64,000 bases of DNA, taken from the NCBI GenBank assembly GCA_017552985.1, contig JAFZNO010000047.1, positions 1-64,000 of the forward strand, given 5' to 3'. Made by a program: the position numbers and the translations under genes. Position 1 is the stretch's first letter. Each line of letters starts with the position of its first letter. Below the pieces are notes generated by a model. The model was not told the DNA's origin, ran no database searches, and was given only the letters and a program-made list of their open reading frames with translations. Source of the DNA: Lachnospiraceae bacterium. GTDB lineage: Bacteria; Bacillota; Clostridia; Lachnospirales; Lachnospiraceae. Shown one piece after another: positions 9,753 to 19,700 of the stretch.

Positions 9753-10586
9753 ATGACGATATTGGATGAAATAGCAGGGAAAACGAGAGAGAGAATCCAG
9801 GCGGAGAAAAGGCGCGTTCCGGAGCAGGAGCTGCGGGCGGTTGTTGAGGAAATCCTGGCGAAGGAGGGAACGTGCGGAGGCAGTGATTTTGAAAAGGAGC
9901 TGAAGAAGTGCGGAGGCAAGGCTTTTGAAGAGGCACTGGCGAAGGAGGGGATGAGCTTCATCTGTGAAGTGAAGAAGGCATCGCCTTCCAAGGGATTGAT
10001 CGCACCGGATTTTCCGTATTTGGAGATCGCGAAAGAGTATGAGAAGGCGGGGGCAAGCGCCACGTCCATCCTGACGGAGCCGTTTTACTTCAGGGGAAGT
10101 GATGAGTATCTGCGGGAGATCCGGCGGGAGATCAACATCCCGATTCTGCGGAAGGACTTCACGGTGGATGCCTATATGCTTTATCAGGCGAAGGAAATGG
10201 GAGCAAATGCAGTGCTTCTCATCTGTGCCCTGCTTTCGGACCTGGAGCTTTCCGAATATCTTGGACTTGCAAAGGAACTTGGCCTTGCGGCGCTTGTGGA
10301 GACGCATGATGAGCAGGAGGTTGAGATGGCGCTTCGCTCCGGAGCAAGGATCATTGGCGTGAACAACAGGAATCTGAAGGATTTCACGGTGGACATCCAA
10401 AATTCCGTCAGACTTCGCGAACTGGTTCCGAAGGATCGCCTGTTTGTTTCAGAGAGTGGCATGAAGACCCGCGAAGACATCGCAAGGCTGGAGCAGGGCG
10501 GCGTCAATGCGGTGCTCATCGGCGAGACGCTTATGAGAAGCCCCGACAAGAAGAAAATGCTGGATGAACTGGCAGGGAAGCGGTAA
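9753..10586 (+). CDS. trpC: Indole-3-glycerol-phosphate synthase
   Basis: TrpC closes the ring of carboxyphenylamino-deoxyribulose phosphate to give indole-3-glycerol phosphate. The 277-residue TIM barrel shows the family motifs in order: FICEVKKASPSKG near residue 70, ATSILTEPFYFRGS, ILRKDFTVDAYM, VETHDEQEVEMAL, IGVNNRNLKDFTVD, VSESGM and VLIGETLMRS. Trp enzymes C and F are separate genes here, unlike in E. coli. The ribosome site before the ATG is weak, and the gene follows a 247-base spacer with a hairpin and a small repeat, so its expression may differ from that of trpGD. Confidence 0.96.
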   Translation: MTILDEIAGKTRERIQAEKRRVPEQELRAVVEEILAKEGTCGGSDFEKELKKCGGKAFEEALAKEGMSFICEVKKASPSKGLIAPDFPYLEIAKEYEKAGASATSILTEPFYFRGSDEYLREIRREINIPILRKDFTVDAYMLYQAKEMGANAVLLICALLSDLELSEYLGLAKELGLAALVETHDEQEVEMALRSGARIIGVNNRNLKDFTVDIQNSVRLRELVPKDRLFVSESGMKTREDIARLEQGGVNAVLIGETLMRSPDKKKMLDELAGKR

Positions 10587-10592
10587 AAGCGT

Positions 10593-11291
10593 ATGAAGAT
10601 CAAGATTTGCGGTTTGAGAAGGCCGGAAGACGTGGCGTACGCCAATGAGGTGAGGCCGGATTACGTGGGATTTATCCTGACGGCTGGCTTTCGAAGGAGC
10701 ATCACGAAGGAGACGGCAAGGGAGCTAAAGAGCGAGCTTGCGCCAGGGATTACGACGGTTGGCGTCTTTGTGAATGAGCCGGTGGAGCATGTTGTGGAAT
10801 TCTTGGATGAGGGCATCATTGACGTGGCACAGCTTCATGGGGACGAAAGTGAAGAAGACGTCGTATATGTCAAGGCCGCGACGGGTAAGCCCGTGATCAA
10901 GGTTGTGAGATTCATAAAGCAAGAAAACGGGAAAGCCGTGAAGTCAAGCGACGGGCAGGCAGGGAATCAGGAAGCCGCGAAGTTAATGAATCGGTATGCC
11001 GTGGAAGCTTGGTTGGATTCGGCAGCGGATTACCTGCTCTTTGACAGTGGCACGGGAACGGGCAAAACCTTTGACTGGAACGTGCTGACTGATGTTTTGG
11101 CGGACTACGGAGGAAAGATTCCAAAGGAATTTTTCTTGGCAGGAGGGATCAGCGCCGAAAATGTTGATGAGGCATATGAAGCGGTGAAGCCCTATGCGGT
11201 AGACTTAAGCAGTAGCGTTGAAACGGAAGGCGTGAAGGACCTCGACAAAATGAGGCTTGCGGTTTCCGCGGTCAGGAAGTATCATGGATAA
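10593..11291 (+). CDS. trpF: Phosphoribosylanthranilate isomerase
   Basis: TrpF isomerises phosphoribosyl-anthranilate before the TrpC step. The catalytic Cys6 lies in MKIKICGL, followed by RPDYVGFIL, VGVFVNEP, DVAQLHGDE, the acid-containing LLFDSGTGTGKTFDW, and FLAGGISAENV with the phosphate-binding loop. At 232 residues it is longer than usual because of a hydrophilic insert at about 108-135 (QENGKAVKSSDGQAGNQEA) that looks like loop expansion. It starts six bases after trpC, so the two are translationally close. Confidence 0.96.
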   Translation: MKIKICGLRRPEDVAYANEVRPDYVGFILTAGFRRSITKETARELKSELAPGITTVGVFVNEPVEHVVEFLDEGIIDVAQLHGDESEEDVVYVKAATGKPVIKVVRFIKQENGKAVKSSDGQAGNQEAAKLMNRYAVEAWLDSAADYLLFDSGTGTGKTFDWNVLTDVLADYGGKIPKEFFLAGGISAENVDEAYEAVKPYAVDLSSSVETEGVKDLDKMRLAVSAVRKYHG

Positions 11292-11461
11292 AATCATCTA
11301 TGTAAGCAACAAAAGCCAAGAAAAGTGATGAAATTGTTGCCAGGAAACGGGAATTAAGGCATGGCGGGCAACAAAAAACAAGAAAAATGGCAAAACTGAT
11401 CCTGCGAGGATGGAAACAGTATTACAAGGATTGGAAATTAAGGTGAGAAAGGAACGAAGAG

Positions 11462-12646
11462 ATGAGTAAGGGCAGATATGGAATTCATGGCGGACAGTAC
11501 ATTTCAGAGACGCTGATGAATGAGTTGATCAGGTTGGAAGAGGCGTATGAGCATTACAAGAAGGATCCAGAGTTTAATGCGGAGCTTCAGAAGCTTTTTA
11601 ATGAATATGCAGGACGCCCGTCACTGTTATACTATGCGGACAAGATGACGAAGGATCTGGGCGGGGCCAAGATCTATCTGAAGCGTGAGGATTTAAATCA
11701 CACGGGATCCCACAAGATCAATAACGTACTGGGTCAGGCGTTGCTGGCAAAGAAGATGGGCAAGACGAGACTGATCGCTGAGACCGGCGCTGGTCAGCAC
11801 GGCGTGGCTACGGCAACGGCAGCAGCCTTGCTGGGCATGGAGTGCGAGATCTTCATGGGAAAGGAAGACACGGACCGTCAGGCGCTGAACGTATATCGAA
11901 TGGAGCTTCTTGGCGCGAAGGTGCATCCCGTGACCAGCGGCACCATGACCCTGAAGGATGCCGTAAACGAAACCATGCGTGAGTGGACAAACCGCGTGAA
12001 TGATACGCATTACTGCCTTGGCTCCGTTATGGGACCGCATCCCTTCCCCATGATCGTGCGCGATTTCCAGAGTGTCATCAGCAAGGAGATGAAGGAGCAG
12101 ATCCTGAAGGCGGAGGGAAAGCTTCCGGCAGCAGTCATCGCCTGCGTGGGCGGCGGAAGCAATGCCATGGGCGCATTCTACAACTTTATCGAAGACAAGG
12201 ACGTGAAGCTGATCGGCTGTGAAGCGGCCGGCAAGGGCGTGGATACGGCACTCACCGCTGCGACCATCGCAACGGGCAGTCTTGGCATTTTCCATGGCAT
12301 GAAGTCCTATTTCTGCCAGGATGAGTATGGCCAGATTGCTCCCGTATACTCGATTTCCGCAGGACTTGACTATCCCGGCATTGGACCGGAGCATGCTTAC
12401 CTTCATGACATTGGACGCGCCCAGTATGTGCCCGTGACCGATGACGAGGCCGTGGATGCCTTTGAATATCTGGCCCGCACGGAAGGCATCATCTGTGCCA
12501 TCGAGAGTGCCCACGCCGTTGCACATGCCCTGAAGATCGCGAAGGACTTTGGCAAGGACGAGAGCATCATCATCAACATTTCCGGCAGAGGCGACAAGGA
12601 CGTGGCTGCCATCGCAAGATACCGCGGCGTGGACATTCATGATTAA
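11462..12646 (+). CDS. trpB: Tryptophan synthase beta chain
   Basis: TrpB joins indole and serine with pyridoxal phosphate. The 394-residue protein carries [16 protein letters not shown] with the PLP-binding Lys85, the [12 protein letters not shown] loop, the phosphate-binding [10 protein letters not shown], and the C-terminal ISGRGDKD. It is a standard TrpB1 and not the longer TrpB2 type. A 170-base gap separates it from trpF. The gap contains two imperfect copies of a 22-base A-rich sequence beginning GCAACAAAA (near 11306 and 11368) but no clear promoter or terminator. Confidence 0.97.
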   Translation: MSKGRYGIHGGQYISETLMNELIRLEEAYEHYKKDPEFNAELQKLFNEYAGRPSLLYYADKMTKDLGGAKIYLKREDLNHTGSHKINNVLGQALLAKKMGKTRLIAETGAGQHGVATATAAALLGMECEIFMGKEDTDRQALNVYRMELLGAKVHPVTSGTMTLKDAVNETMREWTNRVNDTHYCLGSVMGPHPFPMIVRDFQSVISKEMKEQILKAEGKLPAAVIACVGGGSNAMGAFYNFIEDKDVKLIGCEAAGKGVDTALTAATIATGSLGIFHGMKSYFCQDEYGQIAPVYSISAGLDYPGIGPEHAYLHDIGRAQYVPVTDDEAVDAFEYLARTEGIICAIESAHAVAHALKIAKDFGKDESIIINISGRGDKDVAAIARYRGVDIHD

Positions 12647-12794
12647 ACAAGGATCCCAAAGAATCATGTTCAAAATTGCCATGTAAGAAAGAGGAATAAC
12701 GTGATAATAAAGGCAGTTTTGTGCAAGTAATTGTCAAAGGTTTCGCGATGATAAGACGTGCAGTGGTTTGGAAGAAATGGAGGAATAGAGAACA

Positions 12795-13601
12795 ATGCAG
12801 GCAGATAACAGATTTGTAAACAATAAGATTCACAAGGCATTTGAAAATAACAACGGGAAGGCATTCATCGCCTTTTTGACGGCGGGGGATCCCGACGCGG
12901 ACAGTACCGTGAAGTTTGTGCTTGAGATGGAAAAGGCGGGCGCGGATCTCATCGAGATTGGCATTCCCTTCTCAGATCCCACGGCAGAGGGCGTGGTGAT
13001 CCAGGATGCCAACATCCGGGCGCTGAAGGGCGGCATGACGACGGATGGCGCATTTGAGATCGTGCGCCGCATCCGCGAGGTGAGCCAGATTCCGCTGTGC
13101 TTTATGACTTACTGCAATCCCGTGTTCCATTACGGATATGACCGGTTCTTTGCAAAATGCGAGGAGCTCGGCGTGGACGGCATCATCATTCCAGACCTTC
13201 CTTACGAGGAGAAGGCGGAGATGGACGAGCCTGCAAACGCGCACGGCGTTGCCGTGATCTCCATGATCGCTCCGACTTCGGAAGCCCGCATTCAGACGAC
13301 GGCGAAGGAGGCCAAGGGCTTCATCTACGTGGTGAGTTCCATGGGCGTGACCGGCGTGCGGAGCGAGATCAAGACGGACGTGGCAGCCATCGTCCAGAGC
13401 ATCCGTGAGGTGACGGACGTTCCCTGTGCCGTCGGCTTTGGCATCAGCACGCCGGAGCAGGCAAAGAAGATGGCGTCCATCTCTGACGGCAGCATTGTGG
13501 GAAGCGCCATCGTCAAGATCATTGCCGCCAAGGGAAAAGATGCAGCTCCCGATCTTGCGGCGTACGTAAGGAGCATGAAGGCAGCCGTTGAGGAAGCCTA
13601 G
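12795..13601 (+). CDS. trpA: Tryptophan synthase alpha chain
   Basis: TrpA cleaves indole-3-glycerol phosphate and passes indole to TrpB. The 268-residue barrel has the catalytic acids Glu54 and Asp61 in IEIGIPFSDPTAEG, the PLCFMTYCNPVFHYG strand, IIPDLPYEE, YVVSSMGVTGVR and the phosphate loop VGFGIS with IVGSAIV. PTAEG replaces the enteric PVADG, a common variant. The ATG at 12795 has GGAGGAA well placed upstream. It is the last gene of the operon, 148 bases after trpB. Confidence 0.97.
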   Translation: MQADNRFVNNKIHKAFENNNGKAFIAFLTAGDPDADSTVKFVLEMEKAGADLIEIGIPFSDPTAEGVVIQDANIRALKGGMTTDGAFEIVRRIREVSQIPLCFMTYCNPVFHYGYDRFFAKCEELGVDGIIIPDLPYEEKAEMDEPANAHGVAVISMIAPTSEARIQTTAKEAKGFIYVVSSMGVTGVRSEIKTDVAAIVQSIREVTDVPCAVGFGISTPEQAKKMASISDGSIVGSAIVKIIAAKGKDAAPDLAAYVRSMKAAVEEA

Positions 13602-13670
13602 ATTATTTCGCCAAATAGAACGTGACGAAGACGACGCGAGGATTACATTTCTTAAATTTTTATAAAATAT

Positions 13671-13727
13671 GCCTGGAAACGATCTCTTGAATCGATTTAC
13701 AAGAGCGATTTCCGGGCGTTTTTTTTG
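13671..13727 (+). terminator. Intrinsic terminator of the trp operon
   Basis: A long stem (GCCTGGAAACGATCTCTTG pairing with CAAGAGCGATTTCCGGGC, with one or two mismatches) is followed by a run of eight Ts. The T run merges into the -35 box of the next promoter. Confidence 0.92.
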
Positions 13728-13753
13728 ACAAAATATGAGAAAAGGTGTAGAAT
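13725..13753 (+). promoter_or_regulatory. Promoter of the surface-protein operon
   Basis: Consensus TTGACA (13725-13730), a 17-bp spacer and TAGAAT (13748-13753). It begins inside the T run of the trp terminator, so the two operons are packed end to end. Confidence 0.85.
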
Positions 13754-13755
13754 TA

Positions 13756-13935
13756 TAGTCGCAGAACTATTGTTTTTTGTCAAAAATGACGATAAATTTG
13801 ATGAAAACCCTTATTGGGCGTATTGCGCCCATTGAGGAAACTGGTTTTGGGAAACTAACACCAACACTAAATTAAAAACCCTTTTTCTAAAAGGTGCCAA
13901 CTGGAAACTGATTTTAAACAACGTGAGGAATGGTC
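13756..13935 (+). promoter_or_regulatory. Long untranslated leader of the surface-protein operon
   Basis: About 175 bases separate the predicted transcript start from the first ATG. The leader has a perfect small hairpin (TGGGCG, five-base loop TATTG, CGCCCA, at about 13814-13830) and three copies of GGAAACT (13836, 13850, 13903). I do not recognise a known riboswitch class. There is no terminator-like T run before the ribosome site (GTGAGG). Confidence 0.45.
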
Positions 13936-14877
13936 ATGGGTAAGAAGGAAGAAGAGGAAAAGAAAGATCGCGCCGCCCTTCTCTTGGAGCGGAAGAAGAT
14001 CACGTTCAACCTTGTGCTGCTTTTGGCAGCTTCCTTTGTTGTGCTCATTGGCGTGCTGACAATGGCGTGGTTTGCAAAAAATACCATGGTCAAGGGAAAT
14101 GGTCCGGGCATCAGCGCAAAGGATGGCAAGGGGTATACCATTTCCTTCCTGGAGAATTCGACGAATGGCATCTTTAGTGATTATTATGACGCGATCCGCG
14201 AAGAGACGGATCCCTCCGTCTTGGTCATGGGAATGACTGCCGACAGCAATCTGGATAACTATGAATCAACGGACGAGGGCATCGTGCCGGGTGCCAGCGG
14301 AAAGATGTCCTTTTATCTGACGCCGACGGGAAATCCCGTGGATCTAAAGTTTGAGATCGAGATCGTCGGTTACGTCAGTTCCGTGACGGACGATGAGATT
14401 ACCATGACGGAATTGGATGACGGGGATCTTAAGGATCATTTGAACGGTCACGTATTTCTGTTTGAGGAATATGACGAGACGACGGAAACGTATGCAAAGC
14501 CGATTCTTCCGGATGCCAACTCGAAGCGTGTTTTTACAAGGGAGTTCGACAGCCAGGAGCTGGTGAACATATATTGGGTTTGGCCGGAGCACTTAAGCAA
14601 CCTTGTCAACGCGTATAATGGAACGACCATCACGGCGCACACGCTTGTTGATGATCAGGGAGATGATTACGATGATATCGTTGAGAACGTTTGCGCCTAT
14701 CCGACCTATTACTTTAGGAGTGAGTCAGCGGGTGCAACGCTGAATAACCTCACGGAAACAAAACTGACCAGTGAGTACGTGACATACGGCAGTTTATATG
14801 ATGCGGCCGACAACGACATAGGAACGGGAGTGGATTATATCCTGTTCAGGATGAAGGTAACCGTTAACGAGGAGTGA
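13936..14877 (+). CDS. Exported single-pass protein A of the surface operon
   Basis: This 313-residue protein begins with a charged Lys/Glu-rich segment (about residues 1-28), then a single hydrophobic helix (NLVLLLAASFVVLIGVLTMAWF, about 27-50), then an exported domain rich in Asp and beta-strands. The AWF just after the helix recalls the AWFTD/AYFTD region that follows the signal of TasA/camelysin-type proteins, but I see no proof of homology. Cysteines are nearly absent. The ATG at 13936 is preferred over 13930 because GAGG lies seven bases upstream. It is the first gene of an operon ending in a giant secreted protein; a filament or surface-assembly role is inferred. Confidence 0.6.
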   Translation: MGKKEEEEKKDRAALLLERKKITFNLVLLLAASFVVLIGVLTMAWFAKNTMVKGNGPGISAKDGKGYTISFLENSTNGIFSDYYDAIREETDPSVLVMGMTADSNLDNYESTDEGIVPGASGKMSFYLTPTGNPVDLKFEIEIVGYVSSVTDDEITMTELDDGDLKDHLNGHVFLFEEYDETTETYAKPILPDANSKRVFTREFDSQELVNIYWVWPEHLSNLVNAYNGTTITAHTLVDDQGDDYDDIVENVCAYPTYYFRSESAGATLNNLTETKLTSEYVTYGSLYDAADNDIGTGVDYILFRMKVTVNEE

Positions 14878-15656
14878 TGCTTTTGAAAAACATTGCGAGA
14901 TGGAAGGAACAATTTCATAGTTTGAAAAAAGCACAAAAGATAGAATTGGTGCTTGCCGCAGTGCTGACCTTGGCCATCATCATTGGCGTGCCCGTATATG
15001 CATGGTTTGTGCAGGAGGACCGGGTGGAAGCATTCACCAAGATCAAGGCACCCATCACCCTGGACATACGTGCGGGCAAGAAAAAGGATATTGAGAATTT
15101 TGTGCTGGACGGCATTGACCTGAAAGGGATCATGGAAAATAATGAGCCCGAGAGGTTTGTCTTTTGCGTAAAAACGGGAAAACCGAACGTGGAGTATGAC
15201 ATCCAGTTGGCACACACGACGAACATTCCGTTTACCTATACGCTGTACCGCGCCGCAGAGGTGACGGACGGAGGCAGCTACCACGTGGATTTCACGCCGA
15301 TCGATTATCCTGACGAGCATACGTATTACAAGATTGACGGTGCGGCGCTTAACCTGGAGATCCTGAACGGGGATCAGGCTACCGCATCCCATTACGGCAG
15401 GAAATTGGCAAAAAACAATGACGGGTATTATTCGATCACTTACGATTCGCAGGCGACGGACGGGATTCCTGAAATATATGCCGTTCCGCTGTATTCGCAG
15501 GCGACGGTGACGGCGATTGATGCCGATTATGACTTCTTTATCCTGGAGCTTGGCTGGACTGCCAGTTCCAAAACGGATTTTGACCAGTGGAACATAGCCG
15601 ACAACAACAAGGAATCAGACGTGATCTACATATCGGCCAGCATACATACGCAGTAA
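14877..15656 (+). CDS. Exported single-pass protein B of the surface operon
   Basis: The start ATG overlaps the stop of the previous gene by one base (TGATG), which indicates translational coupling; GAGGAG lies just upstream. The product of about 259 residues has a short cytoplasmic head (LKNIARWKEQFHSLKKAQKIE), one hydrophobic helix (LVLAAVLTLAIIIGVPVYAWFV) and an exported beta-rich domain. YAWFVQED after the helix parallels AWFAKN in protein A and YGAYTG in protein C, so the three appear to share an architecture and perhaps an origin. No lipobox or sortase signal is present. Function unknown; structural surface role inferred. Confidence 0.6.
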   Translation: MLLKNIARWKEQFHSLKKAQKIELVLAAVLTLAIIIGVPVYAWFVQEDRVEAFTKIKAPITLDIRAGKKKDIENFVLDGIDLKGIMENNEPERFVFCVKTGKPNVEYDIQLAHTTNIPFTYTLYRAAEVTDGGSYHVDFTPIDYPDEHTYYKIDGAALNLEILNGDQATASHYGRKLAKNNDGYYSITYDSQATDGIPEIYAVPLYSQATVTAIDADYDFFILELGWTASSKTDFDQWNIADNNKESDVIYISASIHTQ

Positions 15657-15689
15657 AGCAATGGTTTATCAGTCACGGACGAATGAGGA

Positions 15690-16721
15690 ATGAGACGCGT
15701 GGAGACTCTGATCAAGAAAATGAAAAAACATTGGATTCTCATATGGCTTGTTGCCGTTCTTTTGATCGCAGCAACTTTGGTTACCTATGGCGCTTATACG
15801 GGCCTTAGGTCTGTTAAGCGTGTCGTGACGACGAAGCGGACGGAAGGAAAATTCTTCTCGTCCAACTGTATGCGCAGTTCGGTCGTGGACAAGAAGATCA
15901 ACGTGCAGGAATTTGAATTTACCGTTTGTAACTATGAACAGAATGATTCAATGGCATGCAATTCCGCCGACGTTACTTATACGCTTACCGCCGACGTCAT
16001 GGTACTTTACGATGGCGAATACTACACGATGAGCGAGCTTGAAACGAAACTTGGGGCCTCCAATTCCACGTATGTCGCAATCAAGGCCTCTTTGGACGCA
16101 AGAACGTATAGCATTGCGAAGTCTGAAGATGACGTAAGCGGACCGAGCGCGGAACCTTTGGTGTGGAAACTCTTAACGCAAGCATATGGTTATCATCAAG
16201 AATTTACGGGTCAGTCTCTGGCGGGCGCCGTTTCTTCCACGGACATGTTTAAGGTTCAGTTTGACGCGCAGGACTTGGAGCTGCCCACGCCGAGTTTCTT
16301 TATCCGGGTGAAGGCTGAGTCTTCTGAGATGGGAACCCTGGAGTGCAGACTGTATGCCGTAAAGCCGACTTCGGAGGCTTCCGGATGGCAGGGAGCGTTT
16401 GTGGAGAACGTCACCGGCTCCGACAGCTATGATTTTTATAATTACGTTATCAGCGGAAATGGCGTTGGAACGGTGCTCATCGCATGGGATGCGACAAAAC
16501 TCGAACTGAGCCCCTTCTTTTTCAGCGCGGTTTCCGGAAATGCCGTATCCAGCGTGAGCGATTACAATATCACTGGATGGAAACAGGTTACGCTGACTGT
16601 GAATTCTGAGACAAAGAACAGGTATGAATTGCAGATATACAAAGCACAGGCAGGCCTTACTTACGTGGGCGGCAATTCGCCGGCTAATTTCATTATTTGC
16701 ACGTTTACTTCTACCCAATAG
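15690..16721 (+). CDS. Exported single-pass protein C of the surface operon
   Basis: The protein has up to 343 residues, with a basic head (KKMKKHW), one helix (ILIWLVAVLLIAATLVTYGAYTG) and an exported domain. The C-terminal part (about 235-343: NYVISGNGVGTVLIAWDATKLELSPFF onward) reads like an immunoglobulin-like or carbohydrate-binding beta sandwich. The start is uncertain: the ATG at 15690 is almost on top of GAGGA, so the in-frame GTG at 15699 or ATG at 15720 may be used. It lies 33 bases after protein B and 44 bases before the giant gene, in the same direction with no terminator between, so one transcript is likely. Confidence 0.55.
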   Translation: MRRVETLIKKMKKHWILIWLVAVLLIAATLVTYGAYTGLRSVKRVVTTKRTEGKFFSSNCMRSSVVDKKINVQEFEFTVCNYEQNDSMACNSADVTYTLTADVMVLYDGEYYTMSELETKLGASNSTYVAIKASLDARTYSIAKSEDDVSGPSAEPLVWKLLTQAYGYHQEFTGQSLAGAVSSTDMFKVQFDAQDLELPTPSFFIRVKAESSEMGTLECRLYAVKPTSEASGWQGAFVENVTGSDSYDFYNYVISGNGVGTVLIAWDATKLELSPFFFSAVSGNAVSSVSDYNITGWKQVTLTVNSETKNRYELQIYKAQAGLTYVGGNSPANFIICTFTSTQ

Positions 16722-16765
16722 AGATTTACTTGTGATTTATGGATCCTAAAGGTTAAGGTGATGGT

Positions 16766-19700
16766 ATGAAAAGAAGGCATAAGATCAACGGAATAAAACG
16801 TATCATCAGTCTGCTCCTGGCACTTGCGATGATTTTGAACGTGACGCCCCTTGACGGAGTAATTGATGGATTATGCGGGAAAATATTCGCGGAAGAATAT
16901 GCGGAGACTACGCCGATTCTTCCAGCGTACGTTTATGCCGTCGACAAATCGGAATTTGACGGTAAAACGACGCAAACGTTCAATTATACAAGCGATTTTG
17001 TTGACTATTGTAATTATTACGCCACGGATGACGAGTTCGCGGCTGACCATGAGAATGACGTGCTGAATCTCGTGCTCATGCAGGATAACTCGGACGAAAA
17101 GGGCGTGCTTGGCGCGGCTTATCCGGGTTTGGGTACCAGCGACCATCCCTTTGGCGGAACGCTGAACGTCCCGGATAACGGTCTGGGATATTTTGAGTTT
17201 TCCCTTGGCGGAAGCGCATTGTTTAATGACGTGCGTTCCTCCGTGCAGATCTTAAGTACGACGGACGGATCGGCCGTCAAGCTCGAACTGAAAAGGACGG
17301 CGGACGTTGCCGGTGATGCCGGAAAGCCCATTTTTGCAAATCACGTTTCCGCGCCGGCTGCCAATCAGACAGCGACGACTTGGAACCTGGAACTGACGGC
17401 GGACAGCACGAACACGTACTCCGGCGTCATCGGAGAGATCAGAAGCAACGTTACGGTGAATTTGACTTATGAAAATAAGTCCGGGGCGAACGTGGTTTCC
17501 AATGCGACCGGGCAGACGGACGAAGTGGCAGACGTGGGAGCCGTTTGCGGCAAGATGAATGCCAGCTCCGTCTTGAATTTGTCCTATACCGAGACCACCA
17601 GCGCATATTCCATCACCTCTGGGAATGGAAATGCCGGCGGACTGATCGGTTCCATGGAAGGCAACGCAACCCTGAACGTTAGCGCAATGCCTGCGGCTTC
17701 CTCCTCGAAAAGCGTAGTGGCAAACGGTACGGGAGAGGGAAGCGGTTATGCCGGCGGCCTGGTTGGCAAAATCTCTTCGGCAGCAACGATTGCCTTTGCC
17801 AATAACGCACAGGTGGGCGGCTCCGCAGCAACCGTATTCCCGGTTCAGGGAAGCATTACGGGAGCAAATGGCGCGGGCGGTCTCTTCGGGTACTATCTGA
17901 ACTTGCATCCAACGAATGAATTTGATCTTGCAAACTATAACGTGACGGCTACGGTTTACGGTACAAACTGCGGCGGTCTCTTTGGCGTGCTTGAGAACAA
18001 AATGACGGGCAATCCCGCACAGGCAAGCACGATGACGATCAAGAATACGGCGGCAACGACGCTCACGGTAACCTCCGGGGCGAGCAGCGATGCGCATAAT
18101 TACGATTCCACGGGATTCTTTGGAGGCGTCCTTGGCAAGTACGTCACGGATGATTTAAAGAATACGCTGTTCCTGAACGGATTTAGCGTGACCGCAAACG
18201 CGAGTGACTCCTTCGCGGCCTTTGGCGGTGCAGTCGGATACGTGGAATCTGCCGCATACGTGAAGGCGGACGGCTTGAACGTAACGGCGACGGGAACGAA
18301 CAAGAGAAGCGGTGATTGTGACCTGACTTCCCATGCGTTCTTTGGCGGACTGATCGGCGCTACGGCGAAGGCGACAAATACCAATGCAAACGGCGTGCTC
18401 GTGGATCTCGGCAACTTTACGCTGAAAACGGGAGCAACGGGGACGGAAGCATACAGGGGAGGCGGCATTGTCGGCACCTTCCGGAACGGCGTGCTTAGAT
18501 TGAGCGGAAAGACTGATCTGTCGGCGGCCAAACCCTATGGCGGATATTCTGATACAGTGAATACCTCCTACGGTCAGATCATTGGATACAATGACAACGT
18601 ACTGGTTTACGCCTTGGGAGATGGTTCCACGGCGGAGGGAACGGCTGCGTACGGAACCGGATGGAGATTCGTACGTTCTAACGGTGCGATCTCGGATGAT
18701 CTTGGCACCTGGGGCGAAGTCGTGAGGATGGTCAGCACCGATGGTTCGACTTTTAATAACCTGGAAGCAGCGGGGATTGTGACGTTTGACGGAACGAACC
18801 ATACGGTTACGCTTTCCGCGGCGGCAAGCTCCATTGGCAATACGGTTGATTTTGCAAAGACGGCACTGAACGCAATGCTGAATCAGGGAAGTAATTATGA
18901 TTGCCTGCTGTTTACGTCCGGAGCTGCCAATACCAGGAGCGGCATCCTCGCATCCACGATCACTTTGACGGATGACGTGGATCTGGCGGGTACGGGCATT
19001 AACGGATTCATGAGAGACGGCAGCACGACGATTTCCGCAAGCAGCGTTGGCGGCGTTGGTACCTTTACCGGCACGCTGAATGGCGGCGGAAATACCATTA
19101 CGCTGACCATTGGTGAATCCTATGGCATTGGCTCAGACGGGACAAGCGCAGCCAGTGGCGAGGGCTCCGGCCTGATCTATCGGCACAGATATAACGGACT
19201 GTTTGCGGTAATCGGAAACGGAACGACGGCAGGTACCGTAAATTCCTTGACGGTAGGCGGGACTGTTAACGTTCATAATGCCGGTCCTGACGGCATGAGC
19301 ATTGGCGGCATTGCCGCGCGCTCTCACGGAAGCACTACGTTAAACGGCGTTACGGCAAGTCAGACGGTTAACTATTACGAAGGTGTTAACGCGGAAGGAA
19401 CGGGGGCCTTTGGAAAGAATATAGGCGGATTTATTGGATTCGTTGATAACAGTTCCGTAACTTCAGGAGATACGACGACCAGTAAGAATGGTACCATTGA
19501 GATCACTGGAGTTTCTATCGCATCACCGGCGATCAATCTAAGCGGTCATCATGACACGTGGGTTGTGTACGGAGGCGCCATCGGAAAGGTTGCCTCTGAA
19601 AAGATTGCCATCAATATAGCGCCGAACGGCGGAGACAAGCTGACTGTCGGCATGAAGGCAGACATTTCCGCAGTTACGAGCGTAGAGTCCAATTCCGATT

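Noticed and set aside
11693..12682. 329-codon minus-strand frame opposite trpB
   Set aside because: Antisense shadow of a conserved enzyme gene; no start signal.
13756..13935. c-di-GMP riboswitch before the surface operon
   Set aside because: The conserved core words of class I and class II were not found; only a small hairpin and GGAAACT repeats are visible.
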